This document shows positions 45,801 to 57,020 of a stretch of 64,000 bases of DNA, in pieces. The notes beneath the pieces are model-generated. The model ran no database searches. It was given only the letters and a program-made list of their open reading frames with translations, and was not told the origin of the DNA. The DNA lies in NCBI RefSeq assembly GCF_001428505.1, contig NZ_LMHU01000001.1:1505813-1569812 (forward strand), given 5' to 3'. Numbering within the stretch: position 1 is the first letter of the stretch; each line of letters opens with the position of its first letter. Source of the DNA: Terrabacter sp. Root181 (lineage in GTDB: Bacteria; Actinomycetota; Actinomycetes; Actinomycetales; Dermatophilaceae). The position numbers were made by a program, and so were the translations under genes.

Positions 45801-48012
45801 GTCGGTCAAGCGCCACTTCCGCGAGCTCGGTGTCGACACCCAGACCCAGGAGTTCACGGTCGTCGGCGTCGGCGACATGAGCGGTGACGTCTTCGGCAAC
45901 GGCATGCTCCTCTCGGAGCACATCCGCCTCCTCGCGGCCTTCGACCACCGGCACATCTTCGTCGACCCGGACCCCGACGCCGCCCGCTCGTACGCCGAGC
46001 GCCGGCGGATGTTCGACCTGCCCGGTTCGTCGTGGGCCGACTACGACGAGAAGCTCATCAGCAAGGGCGGCGGCATCTTCCCGCGCTCGGCCAAGTCGGT
46101 GCCGGTGAGCCCCGAGATGGTCGCCGCGCTGGGGCTGCGCTCCGGCACGAAGTCGATGACGCCGGCCGACCTCATGAAGGCCATCCTGCTCGCGCCCGTC
46201 GACCTGCTCTGGAACGGCGGCATCGGCACCTACGTCAAGGCCGCCGCCGAGACCAACTCCGAGATCGGCGACCGCGCCAACGACGCGATCCGCGTCAACG
46301 GCAGCGACCTGCGCTGCAAGGTCGTCGGCGAGGGCGGCAACCTCGGGGCGAGCCAGCTCGGCCGCATCGAGGCGGCGCTCGCGGGGGTCCGGGTCAACAC
46401 CGACGCGATCGACAACAGCGCCGGCGTCGACACCTCCGACCACGAGGTCAACATCAAGATCCTGCTCACCGAGCTGACCCGCTCGGGCGAGCTGACGACG
46501 AAGCGCCGCAACACGCTCCTCGCCTCGATGACCGACGAGGTCGCCGAGCAGGTGCTCCGCGACAACTACGAGCAGAACGTCCTGCTCGGCAACGCCCGCG
46601 CACAGCAGCACGCGATGCTCGGCGTGCACGAGCGCCTCATCCAGTTCCTCGAGGCCAACGGCGACCTCGACCGCTCGCTCGAGTTCCTCCCGAGCGACGC
46701 CGAGATCGCGCGCCGCCAGAAGGACGGGCTCGGCCTGGCGTCGCCGGAGTTCTCGGTGCTCGTCGCCTACGCGAAGCTCTACCTCAAGAACCAGCTGATC
46801 ACGACGGCCCTGCCCGACGACCCGTGGTTCGAGTCGACGCTGGCCGATTACTTCCCGAAGCCGTTGCGCGGCAAGTACGCCGAGGAGATCGGCGCGCACC
46901 CGCTGCGCCGCGAGATCATCACCAACGCGGTGGCGAACTCGATGGTCAACCGCGGCGGCATCACCTTCGCCTACCGGGCGGGAGAGGAGACGGGCGCCAC
47001 CCCCGAGCAGGTCGCGCGTGCCTACGTCGTCTGTCGTGAGGTGTTCGACCTCGCCGGGTTCGTCCGCGGCGTCGAGGCCACCGACAACGTCGTGAGCACC
47101 GGGGCGCAGACGGCGCTCTACCTCGAGTTCCGTCGCCTCATCGACCGCTCGGTCCGCTGGTTCCTCACGTCCCGTCCCGCGACGCTCGACATCGCCGCTG
47201 AGGTGGCACGTTTCCGCCCCGGCATCGAGTCCTTCTCCGGTCGCATCGCCGAGCTGCTCCAGGGCAGCGAGCGCAGGCGCCTGCAGCGCCGGGCCAGCGA
47301 GCTCGAGGGCAAGGGTGTGCCGGAGGAGCTCGCGCTCGCCGCGGCGTCGCTGCTCGACCTCTACTCGCTGCTCGACTGCATCGAGATCGCCGAGGACACC
47401 GGCGAGAAGCTCGACGAGGTCGTCGGGGTCTACTTCCTGACGTCCGAGACCTTCTCGATCGACGCGATGCTGACGCGGGTCACGATGCTGCCGCGTGACG
47501 ACCGCTGGGACGCCATGGCACGCGGTGCGCTGCGCGACGACCTCTACGCCGTCCTCGAGAGCCTGACCCGGTCGGTGCTCGAGGTGAGCAACCCGCGTCA
47601 CGACGCCGGAGCCCGCCTCACCGAGTGGTCCGAGCTCAACGCCGACGCGCTCGGCCGGGCCCGCGCCGCGCTCGGCGGCATCGAGCGGATGAGCCACGCC
47701 GGCATCGCCGCGCTCTCGGTCGCGCTGCGCACCCTGCGCACCGTGACGAAGCCGGCCTCCTCGGGTGCGCCGGCTCCAGCGCCGACCTCGTCCTCGTCCT
47801 CGGAGCAGCCGACGCCGACGACGAAGCCGGCGACGAAGAAGGCCGCCGCGAAGGCGACGACGAAGAAGTCGGCCGCGAAGGCGACGACGAAGAAGTCGGC
47901 CGCGAAGGCGACGACGAAGAAGGCGGCGACCAAGCCGGCGGAGAAGACCGCGACGACGAAGGCGCCGGCGAAGAAGGTGGCACCTCGCGCCACCGCCGGC
48001 TCCCGCAGCTGA
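42844..48012 (+). CDS. gdh: NAD-dependent glutamate dehydrogenase, ~180 kDa class, with a lysine-rich C-terminal tail
   Basis: The product has 1722 residues. It deaminates glutamate to 2-oxoglutarate. The large N-terminal regulatory region holds ACT-like parts ([34 protein letters not shown]). The catalytic domain begins near residue 810: [66 protein letters not shown], then [42 protein letters not shown] and [22 protein letters not shown]. Mycobacterial homologues are about 1,600 residues long. The extra length is a tail of ~85 residues, Lys/Ala/Thr-rich (KKSAAKATT repeated, 17 Lys in the last 62 residues), like the tail of HupB or histone H1. A leaderless mini-ORF precedes it, and a strong terminator follows. 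Confidence 0.95.
   Translation: [1722 protein letters not shown]
47851..47926 (+). repeat. 27-bp tandem repeats in the gdh tail
   Basis: Two perfect units (47851-47877, 47878-47904) and most of a third (47905-47926) code for KATTKKSAA blocks in the lysine-rich tail. Confidence 0.85.
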
Positions 48013-48028
48013 GCTGACGCCCGGACCC

Positions 48029-48080
48029 GCGGGTCGAGGTGTGCCGTCGCGCCGGGTCGCGACGCATCACCTCGACCCGC
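48029..48080 (+). terminator. Terminator of gdh
   Basis: A 13-bp perfect outer stem (48029-48041 with 48068-48080) and an inner 7-bp CGTCGCG/CGCGACG stem. The remaining spacer to 48277 shows only a GGCATACT variant at 48173. Confidence 0.75.
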
Positions 48081-48265
48081 GCGAGCGGGGCCCGAGCAGG
48101 TGGGGTCAGGGCACGAGGCGTGGTGGTGGGAGCGGCATCGGAGGCGGGAGCGGACGCTGGGAGCGAGCGTCACGGCATACTCCCGCCGACGCTCCACGCC
48201 GCGAGCGCCGCCATGCCTCGCTCCCGACCCCGACGCCCGCGCGACGCGGGGCCGGCGCGGCTCAC

Positions 48266-48271
48266 TAGGCT
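48266..48271 (+). promoter_or_regulatory. -10 box of pdtaS-like gene (leaderless)
   Basis: TAGGCT followed by 6 bp and GTG 48278. Confidence 0.75.
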
Positions 48272-48277
48272 CGGGAC

Positions 48278-49765
48278 GTGGCAACCCTGAGCGAGCTCCT
48301 GCGCGGGCGGACGAACCTGCCCGACCACGACGTCGAGTGGCTGCACCTGCTCGTCGGTGACTGGCAGCTCGTCGCCGACCTCTCCTTCGCCGACCTCGTG
48401 CTCTGGGTCCGGTCCATCAGCGACCGCTGGGAGGCCGTCGCCCACGTGCGCCCGACGACCGGCCAGCTCGTCTTCGTCGAGGACCAGGTCGGCCGCGTCG
48501 CCGATCCCGGCCGCACCCGTGACCTGCTCGACGAGGCGGCTGCCGAGCAGCGCATCCTGCGGGTGCGGCAGGTCGTCGTCCCCCACGAGCACGGAGCCGA
48601 CCAGTCGGTGCGCGAGGAGTACATCCCCGTCGTCCGCGGCGGTCACGTCGTCGCCGTCCTGACGCGCCACACGAACCTCTGGACCACCCGCACACCGAGC
48701 CGCCTCGAGCTGACCTACCTCGCCACCGCCGACGCCCTGTGCCGCATGGTCACCGGGGGAGAGTTCCCGCACAGCGGCGCCCCGACCGGCCTGCGCCGCG
48801 GCGCGCCCCGCGTCGGTGACGGCGTCATCCGGCTGGACGTCGACGGCATCGTCACCTACGCCAGCCCGAATGCCGTCTCCGCCCTCCACCGGCTCGGGCA
48901 CCTCGGCGAGGTGGTCGGGGCGAGCCTGGCCCAGATCGTCACCGACAACGTCCGCGAGTCCTACCCCGTCGACGAGGGGCTGCCGCTCGTCGTCACCGGC
49001 CGCCAGCCGTGGCGCACCGAGGTCGTCGCGGGCGGCACGACCGTCTCGATGCGCGCGATCCCGCTCACCGAGGCGGGGCAGCGCTTCGGGGCGATCGTGC
49101 TGATGCGCGACGTCGGCGAGCTGCGCCGGCGGGAGCGCGAGCTCATGACGAAGGACGCGACGATCCGCGAGATCCACCACCGCGTGAAGAACAACCTCCA
49201 GTCCGTGGCCGCCCTGCTCCGCCTCCAGTCGCGCCGGCTGCCCGACGGCGAGGCCAAGGTGGCGCTCGCCGAGGCCGAGCGCCGGGTCGGGACCATCGCC
49301 ATGGTCCACGACCAGCTGAGCCAGGGCTTCGACGAGACCGTCGAGTTCGACACCATCGCCCAGCGCGGGCTCAACGCCGTCGTCGAGGTGTCGGCGAACG
49401 GCGCGCCCGTCCACACCGTCACCCAGGGGTCGTTCGGGCGCCTGCGCGCCGAGGACGCGACGTCACTGGCCATGATCATGAGCGAGCTCGTCCAGAACGC
49501 CATCGAGCACGGCCTCGGCGACGCCGGGGGAGAGGTGCGCATCTTCATCGACCGGCAGACCGACGAGCGGGGCCAGCAGATGGTCGCGGTCGCGGTCGAG
49601 GACGACGGCAAGGGCATCGACCCCGCGCGGCGTCCGGGGTCGGGCCTCGGGACCCAGATCGTCCAGTCGCTCGTCAGCGACCTCCAGGGCCGCATCTCGT
49701 GGGAGGCCGTCGTGCCGCACGGCACGCGGGCCCGGTTCACCGCGAGCCTCCGCCCGATCTCCTGA
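48278..49765 (+). CDS. pdtaS: PdtaS-like sensor histidine kinase (GAF-PAS-HisKA_2-HATPase)
   Basis: The product has 495 residues. It is a soluble kinase: an N-terminal GAF domain (~1-150, MATLSELLRGRTNLPDHDVEWLHLLVGDWQLVADLSFADLVLWV), a PAS domain (~180-285, GVIRLDVDGIVTYASPNAVSALHRLGHLG), HisKA_2 with the phospho-accepting His in IREIHHRVKNNLQSVAALLRLQ (~305), and an HATPase (MIMSELVQNAIEHGLGD, VEDDGKGIDPARRPGSGLGTQIVQSLV). Known: mycobacterial PdtaS (Rv3220c) pairs with the ANTAR regulator PdtaR, and its gene lies next to whiB1, as here. No membrane segment is present. pdtaR is not in this window. GTG 48278 is leaderless. Confidence 0.95.
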   Translation: MATLSELLRGRTNLPDHDVEWLHLLVGDWQLVADLSFADLVLWVRSISDRWEAVAHVRPTTGQLVFVEDQVGRVADPGRTRDLLDEAAAEQRILRVRQVVVPHEHGADQSVREEYIPVVRGGHVVAVLTRHTNLWTTRTPSRLELTYLATADALCRMVTGGEFPHSGAPTGLRRGAPRVGDGVIRLDVDGIVTYASPNAVSALHRLGHLGEVVGASLAQIVTDNVRESYPVDEGLPLVVTGRQPWRTEVVAGGTTVSMRAIPLTEAGQRFGAIVLMRDVGELRRRERELMTKDATIREIHHRVKNNLQSVAALLRLQSRRLPDGEAKVALAEAERRVGTIAMVHDQLSQGFDETVEFDTIAQRGLNAVVEVSANGAPVHTVTQGSFGRLRAEDATSLAMIMSELVQNAIEHGLGDAGGEVRIFIDRQTDERGQQMVAVAVEDDGKGIDPARRPGSGLGTQIVQSLVSDLQGRISWEAVVPHGTRARFTASLRPIS

Positions 49766-49826
49766 GCCCCGCCCGCCGGGGACGCCAGGACCGGTCGCCA
49801 CGCGACGGCATACGCAGGCAGCCAAA

Positions 49827-49854
49827 AGCCCGGCGACCTGACGGTCACCGGGCT
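49827..49854 (-). terminator. Intrinsic terminator of whiB1, shared with pdtaS
   Basis: AGCCCGG (49827-49833) pairs with CCGGGCT (49848-49854), plus an inner GACC/GGTC. On the minus strand the stem is followed by TTTT, a rare U-tract in this genome. GGCATACG lies at 49807. Confidence 0.8.
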
Positions 49855-49878
49855 CGACGACGGTGGTCGTGCGGGGGC

Positions 49879-50127
49879 TCAGCCTGCGCGGCGGGCCCGC
49901 GCGTTGCGGCGCTTCAGGGCTCGGCGCTCGTCCTCGGAGAGGCCGCCCCACACGCCGGCATCCTGGCCGGTCTCGAGGGCCCACTTGAGGCAGGTGTCCA
50001 TGACCGGACAGGTCCGGCACACAGCCTTCGCCTCCTCGATCTGCAGGATGGCCGGGCCGGTGTTCCCGATGGGGAAGAACAGCTCCGGATCGGCCTCCAG
50101 GCAGGCAGCGCGGTCGCGCCAATCCAT
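49879..50127 (-). CDS. whiB1: WhiB1, iron-sulfur cluster transcription factor
   Basis: The product has 82 residues. The four cluster ligands are C9, C37, C40 and C46 (RAACLEADPELFF; KAVCRTCPVMDTCLKWAL), followed by the G(V/I)WGG beta-turn (GQDAGVWGGLSEDERRALKRRNARARR) and a basic DNA-binding C-terminus. Known: WhiB1 is essential in mycobacteria, binds a nitric-oxide-sensitive [4Fe-4S] cluster and the primary sigma factor. ATG 50127 has GGAG upstream (GAAGGAGCACGATCCAC). The neighbouring pdtaS is the mycobacterial arrangement. A 346-bp spacer upstream suggests complex regulation. Confidence 0.95.
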   Translation of the reverse strand: MDWRDRAACLEADPELFFPIGNTGPAILQIEEAKAVCRTCPVMDTCLKWALETGQDAGVWGGLSEDERRALKRRNARARRAG

Positions 50128-50473
50128 GTGGATCGTGCTCCTTCATGTATGTCGGTTCGCACCGACGCCGGGTGTCGGTCGCGGTGCTTGTGCTCGGGGC
50201 GCCAGCGTCGTTGTCGGAGCCAAGTCATGGTGTCGTCGTGCACGGGGTGATGACCCCCTGACCAACGGAAACGCGCACGAAGTTGTTCCGTACGCGTTGA
50301 GGGCCATGAACCAGTGTGACCAGCAACCATGTCATGTTCAACGCCTTGGGCGCCGATCACACCAAGGATTGAGTCTATCGGCAGACGGCTCCCAGTTCCA
50401 GACCTCGGGGCCGTCGGGCGCCCCCACCACCCGCACGGACGGCCCGCAGCGGACGGATCGCTAGGCTGGCGGG
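50128..50473. other. Long divergent regulatory region of whiB1
   Basis: A 346-bp spacer without a credible gene. It is less GC-rich than its surroundings. A TAGACT box on the minus strand (50376-50381) could start whiB1 with a long leader of ~240 nt; on the plus strand TAGGCT (50462-50467) serves the divergent gene. Half-sites GTGTGA (50314) and TCACAC (50357) recall Crp sites but are wrongly spaced. Confidence 0.5.
50462..50467 (+). promoter_or_regulatory. -10 box of the small membrane protein gene (leaderless)
   Basis: TAGGCT followed by 6 bp and GTG 50474. Confidence 0.75.
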
Positions 50474-50902
50474 GTGACCTCATCGACCTCCCCGAGCCGC
50501 GAGGTGCGCGGATCGCACCGTGCTGCAGGGCTGCTCACGCTCCTCGAGGCCCTCGCGGTCCTCGGCTTCGCCGCCTTCTACGTCTACGAGATGGTGACGG
50601 GCGCCACAGACGACGTCACGAGGGCGGCGACCTCAGGAGCCCTCATCCTGGTCTTCGGACTGGGTCTGCTCGCGCTCGCCCGGGGCTGGGCACGCGCCGC
50701 GGACTGGCCGCGCACGCCCACGGTGCTCTGGAACGCGCTCCTGCTGCCCGTCGCGTGGTCGCTCCACGAGTCGGACCGCACACCCGTGGCCCTGGCCGTG
50801 GGGCTCGTCGCGGTCGCGAGCATCGTGGCCGCGGTGGCGGCGCCGCGGCGCCGCGCCGACGCCGACACGGACGACGAGCGCGACACGGACGTCGTCAGCT
50901 GA
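50474..50902 (+). CDS. Small integral membrane protein, actinobacterial conserved
   Basis: The product has 142 residues with four hydrophobic segments: GLLTLLEALAVLGFAAFYVYEMV, ATSGALILVFGLGLLALARGW, PTVLWNALLLPVAWSL and PVALAVGLVAVASIVAAVAAP. The N-terminus is polar and the C-terminus acidic (DADTDDERDTDVVS). A similar small membrane protein is encoded near whiB1 in mycobacteria (Rv3217c region), so the position seems conserved, but the function is unknown. It is convergent with the SGNH gene and overlaps its 3' end by 8 bp. Confidence 0.75.
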   Translation: MTSSTSPSREVRGSHRAAGLLTLLEALAVLGFAAFYVYEMVTGATDDVTRAATSGALILVFGLGLLALARGWARAADWPRTPTVLWNALLLPVAWSLHESDRTPVALAVGLVAVASIVAAVAAPRRRADADTDDERDTDVVS

Positions 50903-51734
50903 GCGAGAGCCAGTCGTTCCAGCCGTTGTGGAGCACGAGCCACGCGATGAGGCCGTAGCCCGCCTGGCCGGGATGCGCCCGGTCGGGGCTCGCCGCGAGG
51001 TCGGCTATCCACTGGTCGTGCGTGGCGAGGGGCCGGTAGCAGTCGACGTAGGTGATGCCGCGGCGCGAGCACACGTCGGCCTGGGCCTCGGCCAGCGCCT
51101 CGATCTTGCGGTTCATCTCGTCGTCGAGGGTTGGCGTCAGGCCGACGACGAAGACGCCGATCCCGGCGTTGGTCGCCTCGTCGAGGACGTTGGCGAGGTT
51201 GAGCCGCGAACGGGCCATCGTCATGCCCGACACGACGTCGTTGATGCCCACGTTGAGCACGAGCCGGCGCTCGGCGCGGCCCTTCCAGCGGGGGTGGCAC
51301 TCGGCGCCCCAGCGGGCCACGACGTCGCCCGACGTGTTGCCCCGGACACCGAGGTTGTACGCGGTGAGGTCGAGGTCGGGGTGCTGCGTGCGGGCGACGA
51401 CGCGCCCGACCCAGCCCAGACCCTTGGGGTCGCCGTAGCCGGCGGTCATCGAGGCGCCGACGAAGACCATCCCGACGTCGCGGATCCCGTCGGCGACCGT
51501 GAACTCGGCGCTCGGCGCGTAGTACGGGTCCTCGGCCGGTGCGGCGTCGACAGCGGACTCCGCGGGGGCGGCAGGCGCGGTGGGTGCGGTGGGCTCGGGA
51601 GCGGACGCGGCGGCATACCGCCCCGGGGCGTCGTTGGTGAACTGGGTGTGGGACGAGGGGTAGGCGGGGCCCACGCCGTAGGGCTCCCTCGGTGCGTCGG
51701 CGTGCGTCTCGGCCCTGTCGCTGCGGTCGCTCAC
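50895..51734 (-). CDS. SGNH/GDSL-family hydrolase with long disordered N-terminus
   Basis: GTG 51734 gives 279 residues, 4 bp after the stop of the DUF6104 gene. The first ~85 residues are Ala/Pro/Glu-rich and low complexity. The SGNH domain follows: VGMVFVGASMTAGYGDPKGLGW (block I with GAS instead of GDS), TAYNLGVRGNTSGDV (block II), LVLNVGINDVVSG (block III, GxND), and DRAHPGQAGYGLIAWL with the catalytic Asp/His pair. There is no signal peptide, so it is probably cytoplasmic. It may be a lysophospholipase-like or acetyl esterase; the substrate is unknown. The 3' end overlaps the convergent membrane protein gene. Confidence 0.85.
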   Translation of the reverse strand: MSDRSDRAETHADAPREPYGVGPAYPSSHTQFTNDAPGRYAAASAPEPTAPTAPAAPAESAVDAAPAEDPYYAPSAEFTVADGIRDVGMVFVGASMTAGYGDPKGLGWVGRVVARTQHPDLDLTAYNLGVRGNTSGDVVARWGAECHPRWKGRAERRLVLNVGINDVVSGMTMARSRLNLANVLDEATNAGIGVFVVGLTPTLDDEMNRKIEALAEAQADVCSRRGITYVDCYRPLATHDQWIADLAASPDRAHPGQAGYGLIAWLVLHNGWNDWLSLS

Positions 51735-51738
51735 GTGC

Positions 51739-51915
51739 TCAGTCCTCGTCGTCGTCCAGTCGGGCGAGCCACGTCGCGAGTCGCTCGACCGGCACCTCGA
51801 ACTCGGGGTTGAGGTCGACGAAGGTGCGCAGCTGCTCGGCGAGCCACTCGATGGTGACCTCGTCCTCGCCGCGACGCGCCGCCAGCTCCTCGATGCCCCT
51901 GTCGGTGAAGTACAC
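51739..51915 (-). CDS. DUF6104 family small protein
   Basis: The product has 58 residues: MYFTDRGIEELAARRGEDE, VTIEWLAEQLRTFVDLN, PEFEVPVERLATWLARLDDD. This matches the DUF6104 family of tiny, very conserved actinobacterial proteins that are usually encoded near kgd; the function is not known. GTG 51915 lies 6 bp after TAACCT on the minus strand, so the gene is leaderless. It is followed after 4 bp by the SGNH hydrolase gene and is probably co-transcribed with it. Confidence 0.85.
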   Translation of the reverse strand: MYFTDRGIEELAARRGEDEVTIEWLAEQLRTFVDLNPEFEVPVERLATWLARLDDDED

Positions 51916-51921
51916 GATGGG

Positions 51922-51927
51922 AGGTTA
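51922..51927 (-). promoter_or_regulatory. -10 box of the DUF6104 gene (leaderless)
   Basis: TAACCT on the minus strand with 6 bp before GTG 51915. Confidence 0.65.
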
Positions 51928-52030
51928 TCGCGTGCCGGGGTGGGGTCGGCGGAGGCGGGCCGAGGACCGGGCACATCGCCCGCTGTGCTGCGAAGACACG
52001 CCCGCGTATGCCGTCACGCCCGGGACGCAG

Positions 52031-52065
52031 CGGAGGGACCCCGCCGTCGTGGCGGGGTCCCTCCG
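52031..52065 (-). terminator. Terminator of kgd
   Basis: A 15-bp perfect stem (52031-52045 with 52051-52065) around GTCGT. CGTATGCC lies at 52005 just beyond it. Confidence 0.8.
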
Positions 52066-52097
52066 GTGCTCGGTCGCCCGGGCGGGCGGACGCCGGC

Positions 52098-56003
<3,906 letters not shown>

Positions 56004-56043
56004 GGCGAATGCGCCTCTTTCGTTTGGCTCGGGTGCGTCGTTG

Positions 56044-56049
56044 CCTATA
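56044..56049 (-). promoter_or_regulatory. Extended -10 box of kgd
   Basis: TATAGG preceded by TG on the minus strand (TGTATAGG); predicted leader about 35 nt with AAGAGG before GTG 56003. Confidence 0.5.
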
Positions 56050-56216
56050 CAGGGGTCAAGCCTAGACCCGTATGGTCCGATACCGGACGGGGGCTCGGAT
56101 GTCGAGCCCGTCGGGCAGCGAGGCGTTCGTCACGTCCGCGCGGCAGGCGCCACGGGTCCCGTCCGGGGGCGTTCGCCGACAGGCCGCCGAAGGGCCGCGG
56201 ACCAGGGGGTCAGCCG

Positions 56217-57020
56217 TCAGCTGATGTCGGCGCGCAGCGTGCGCCACGTCCCCAGCCCGGCCATCACGGCGGCATACGCCATGAGCACGAGCGCGCCCGC
56301 CCACCAGGAGAGCTGGTCGACCGGCTGGCCGTCGAAGCCGCCGCTCGTCTGCTCGAGCATGGCGCTCGTGGCGCGGCTCGGGAGGTAGGGCGAGATGCTC
56401 TTGCCCCAGTCGGTCAGGGCGAGCACGAGCCCCAGCACCGGCTCGACGATCCACGCCACGGCGACGGAGATGAGCAGCGCGGCGACCTGGTTGGGGATGA
56501 GGATTCCGGCGCCGAGCCCGATGAGGGCCCAGAGTCCGAGCACGAGCAGGGAGAGCGCGAGGGTGCGCCAGATGGCCGGGTCGGCGAAGGGGGCGACACC
56601 CTTGGAGGTCAGCACGAGGGTGCCCGCGCCGACCGCGCCCGCGAGCGAGAGCAGCCCGTAGAGCACCCCGATCGCCAGCAGTGAGATGACCTTGGCGGCC
56701 ATGACGCGACCGCGCCGGGGGATCGCCAGGAAGGTCGCGGTGATCGTCTGGTGGCGGTACTCCGAGCCGATCGTGAGCACGCCGATCGACAGTGTCAGGA
56801 GGTAGCCGACCTGCAGGCCGCCCGTGAAGACGGCCTTGGAGATGGCGACGTCGGTGGTGGGAGCCGCCGCGGCCTGGGGCCCGCGCAGGGCGTCGCTCGT
56901 GAACACGAAAGCGAAGAGGACGGCGAACGCCGCACCGCTGAGGAACACGGCGATGGCCATGCCCCACCAGAGGCGGGTCGTGAAGAGCTTGCGGAGCTCG
57001 GCCCGCACCGCCGCCGTCAT
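56217..57020 (-). CDS. ABC transporter permease
   Basis: The product has 267 residues. ATG 57020 overlaps the stop of the ATPase gene (ATGA). It begins MTAAVRAELRKLFTTRLWWGMAIAVFLSGAAFAVLFAFVF, the first segment after the typical Glu-Leu-Arg-Lys-Leu motif of ABC-2 type permeases, and has six hydrophobic segments in total, with TIGSEYRHQTITATFLAIPRRGRVMAAKVISL after the second (the conserved GSEYRHGT-like coupling loop). It probably exports a lipid, antibiotic or peptide together with the ATPase; the substrate is unknown. Confidence 0.9.
   Translation of the reverse strand: MTAAVRAELRKLFTTRLWWGMAIAVFLSGAAFAVLFAFVFTSDALRGPQAAAAPTTDVAISKAVFTGGLQVGYLLTLSIGVLTIGSEYRHQTITATFLAIPRRGRVMAAKVISLLAIGVLYGLLSLAGAVGAGTLVLTSKGVAPFADPAIWRTLALSLLVLGLWALIGLGAGILIPNQVAALLISVAVAWIVEPVLGLVLALTDWGKSISPYLPSRATSAMLEQTSGGFDGQPVDQLSWWAGALVLMAYAAVMAGLGTWRTLRADIS

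Noticed and set aside
42853-47697. A 1614-codon open frame antisense to glutamate dehydrogenase
   Set aside because: Its composition (Val/Asp/Leu/Arg-rich, no domain) is that of an antisense shadow in very GC-rich DNA; the plus-strand gene has full family motifs.
50314-50362. Crp-type site upstream of whiB1 (GTGTGA and TCACAC)
   Set aside because: The half-sites are about 43 bp apart instead of the ~16 bp of a Crp operator.
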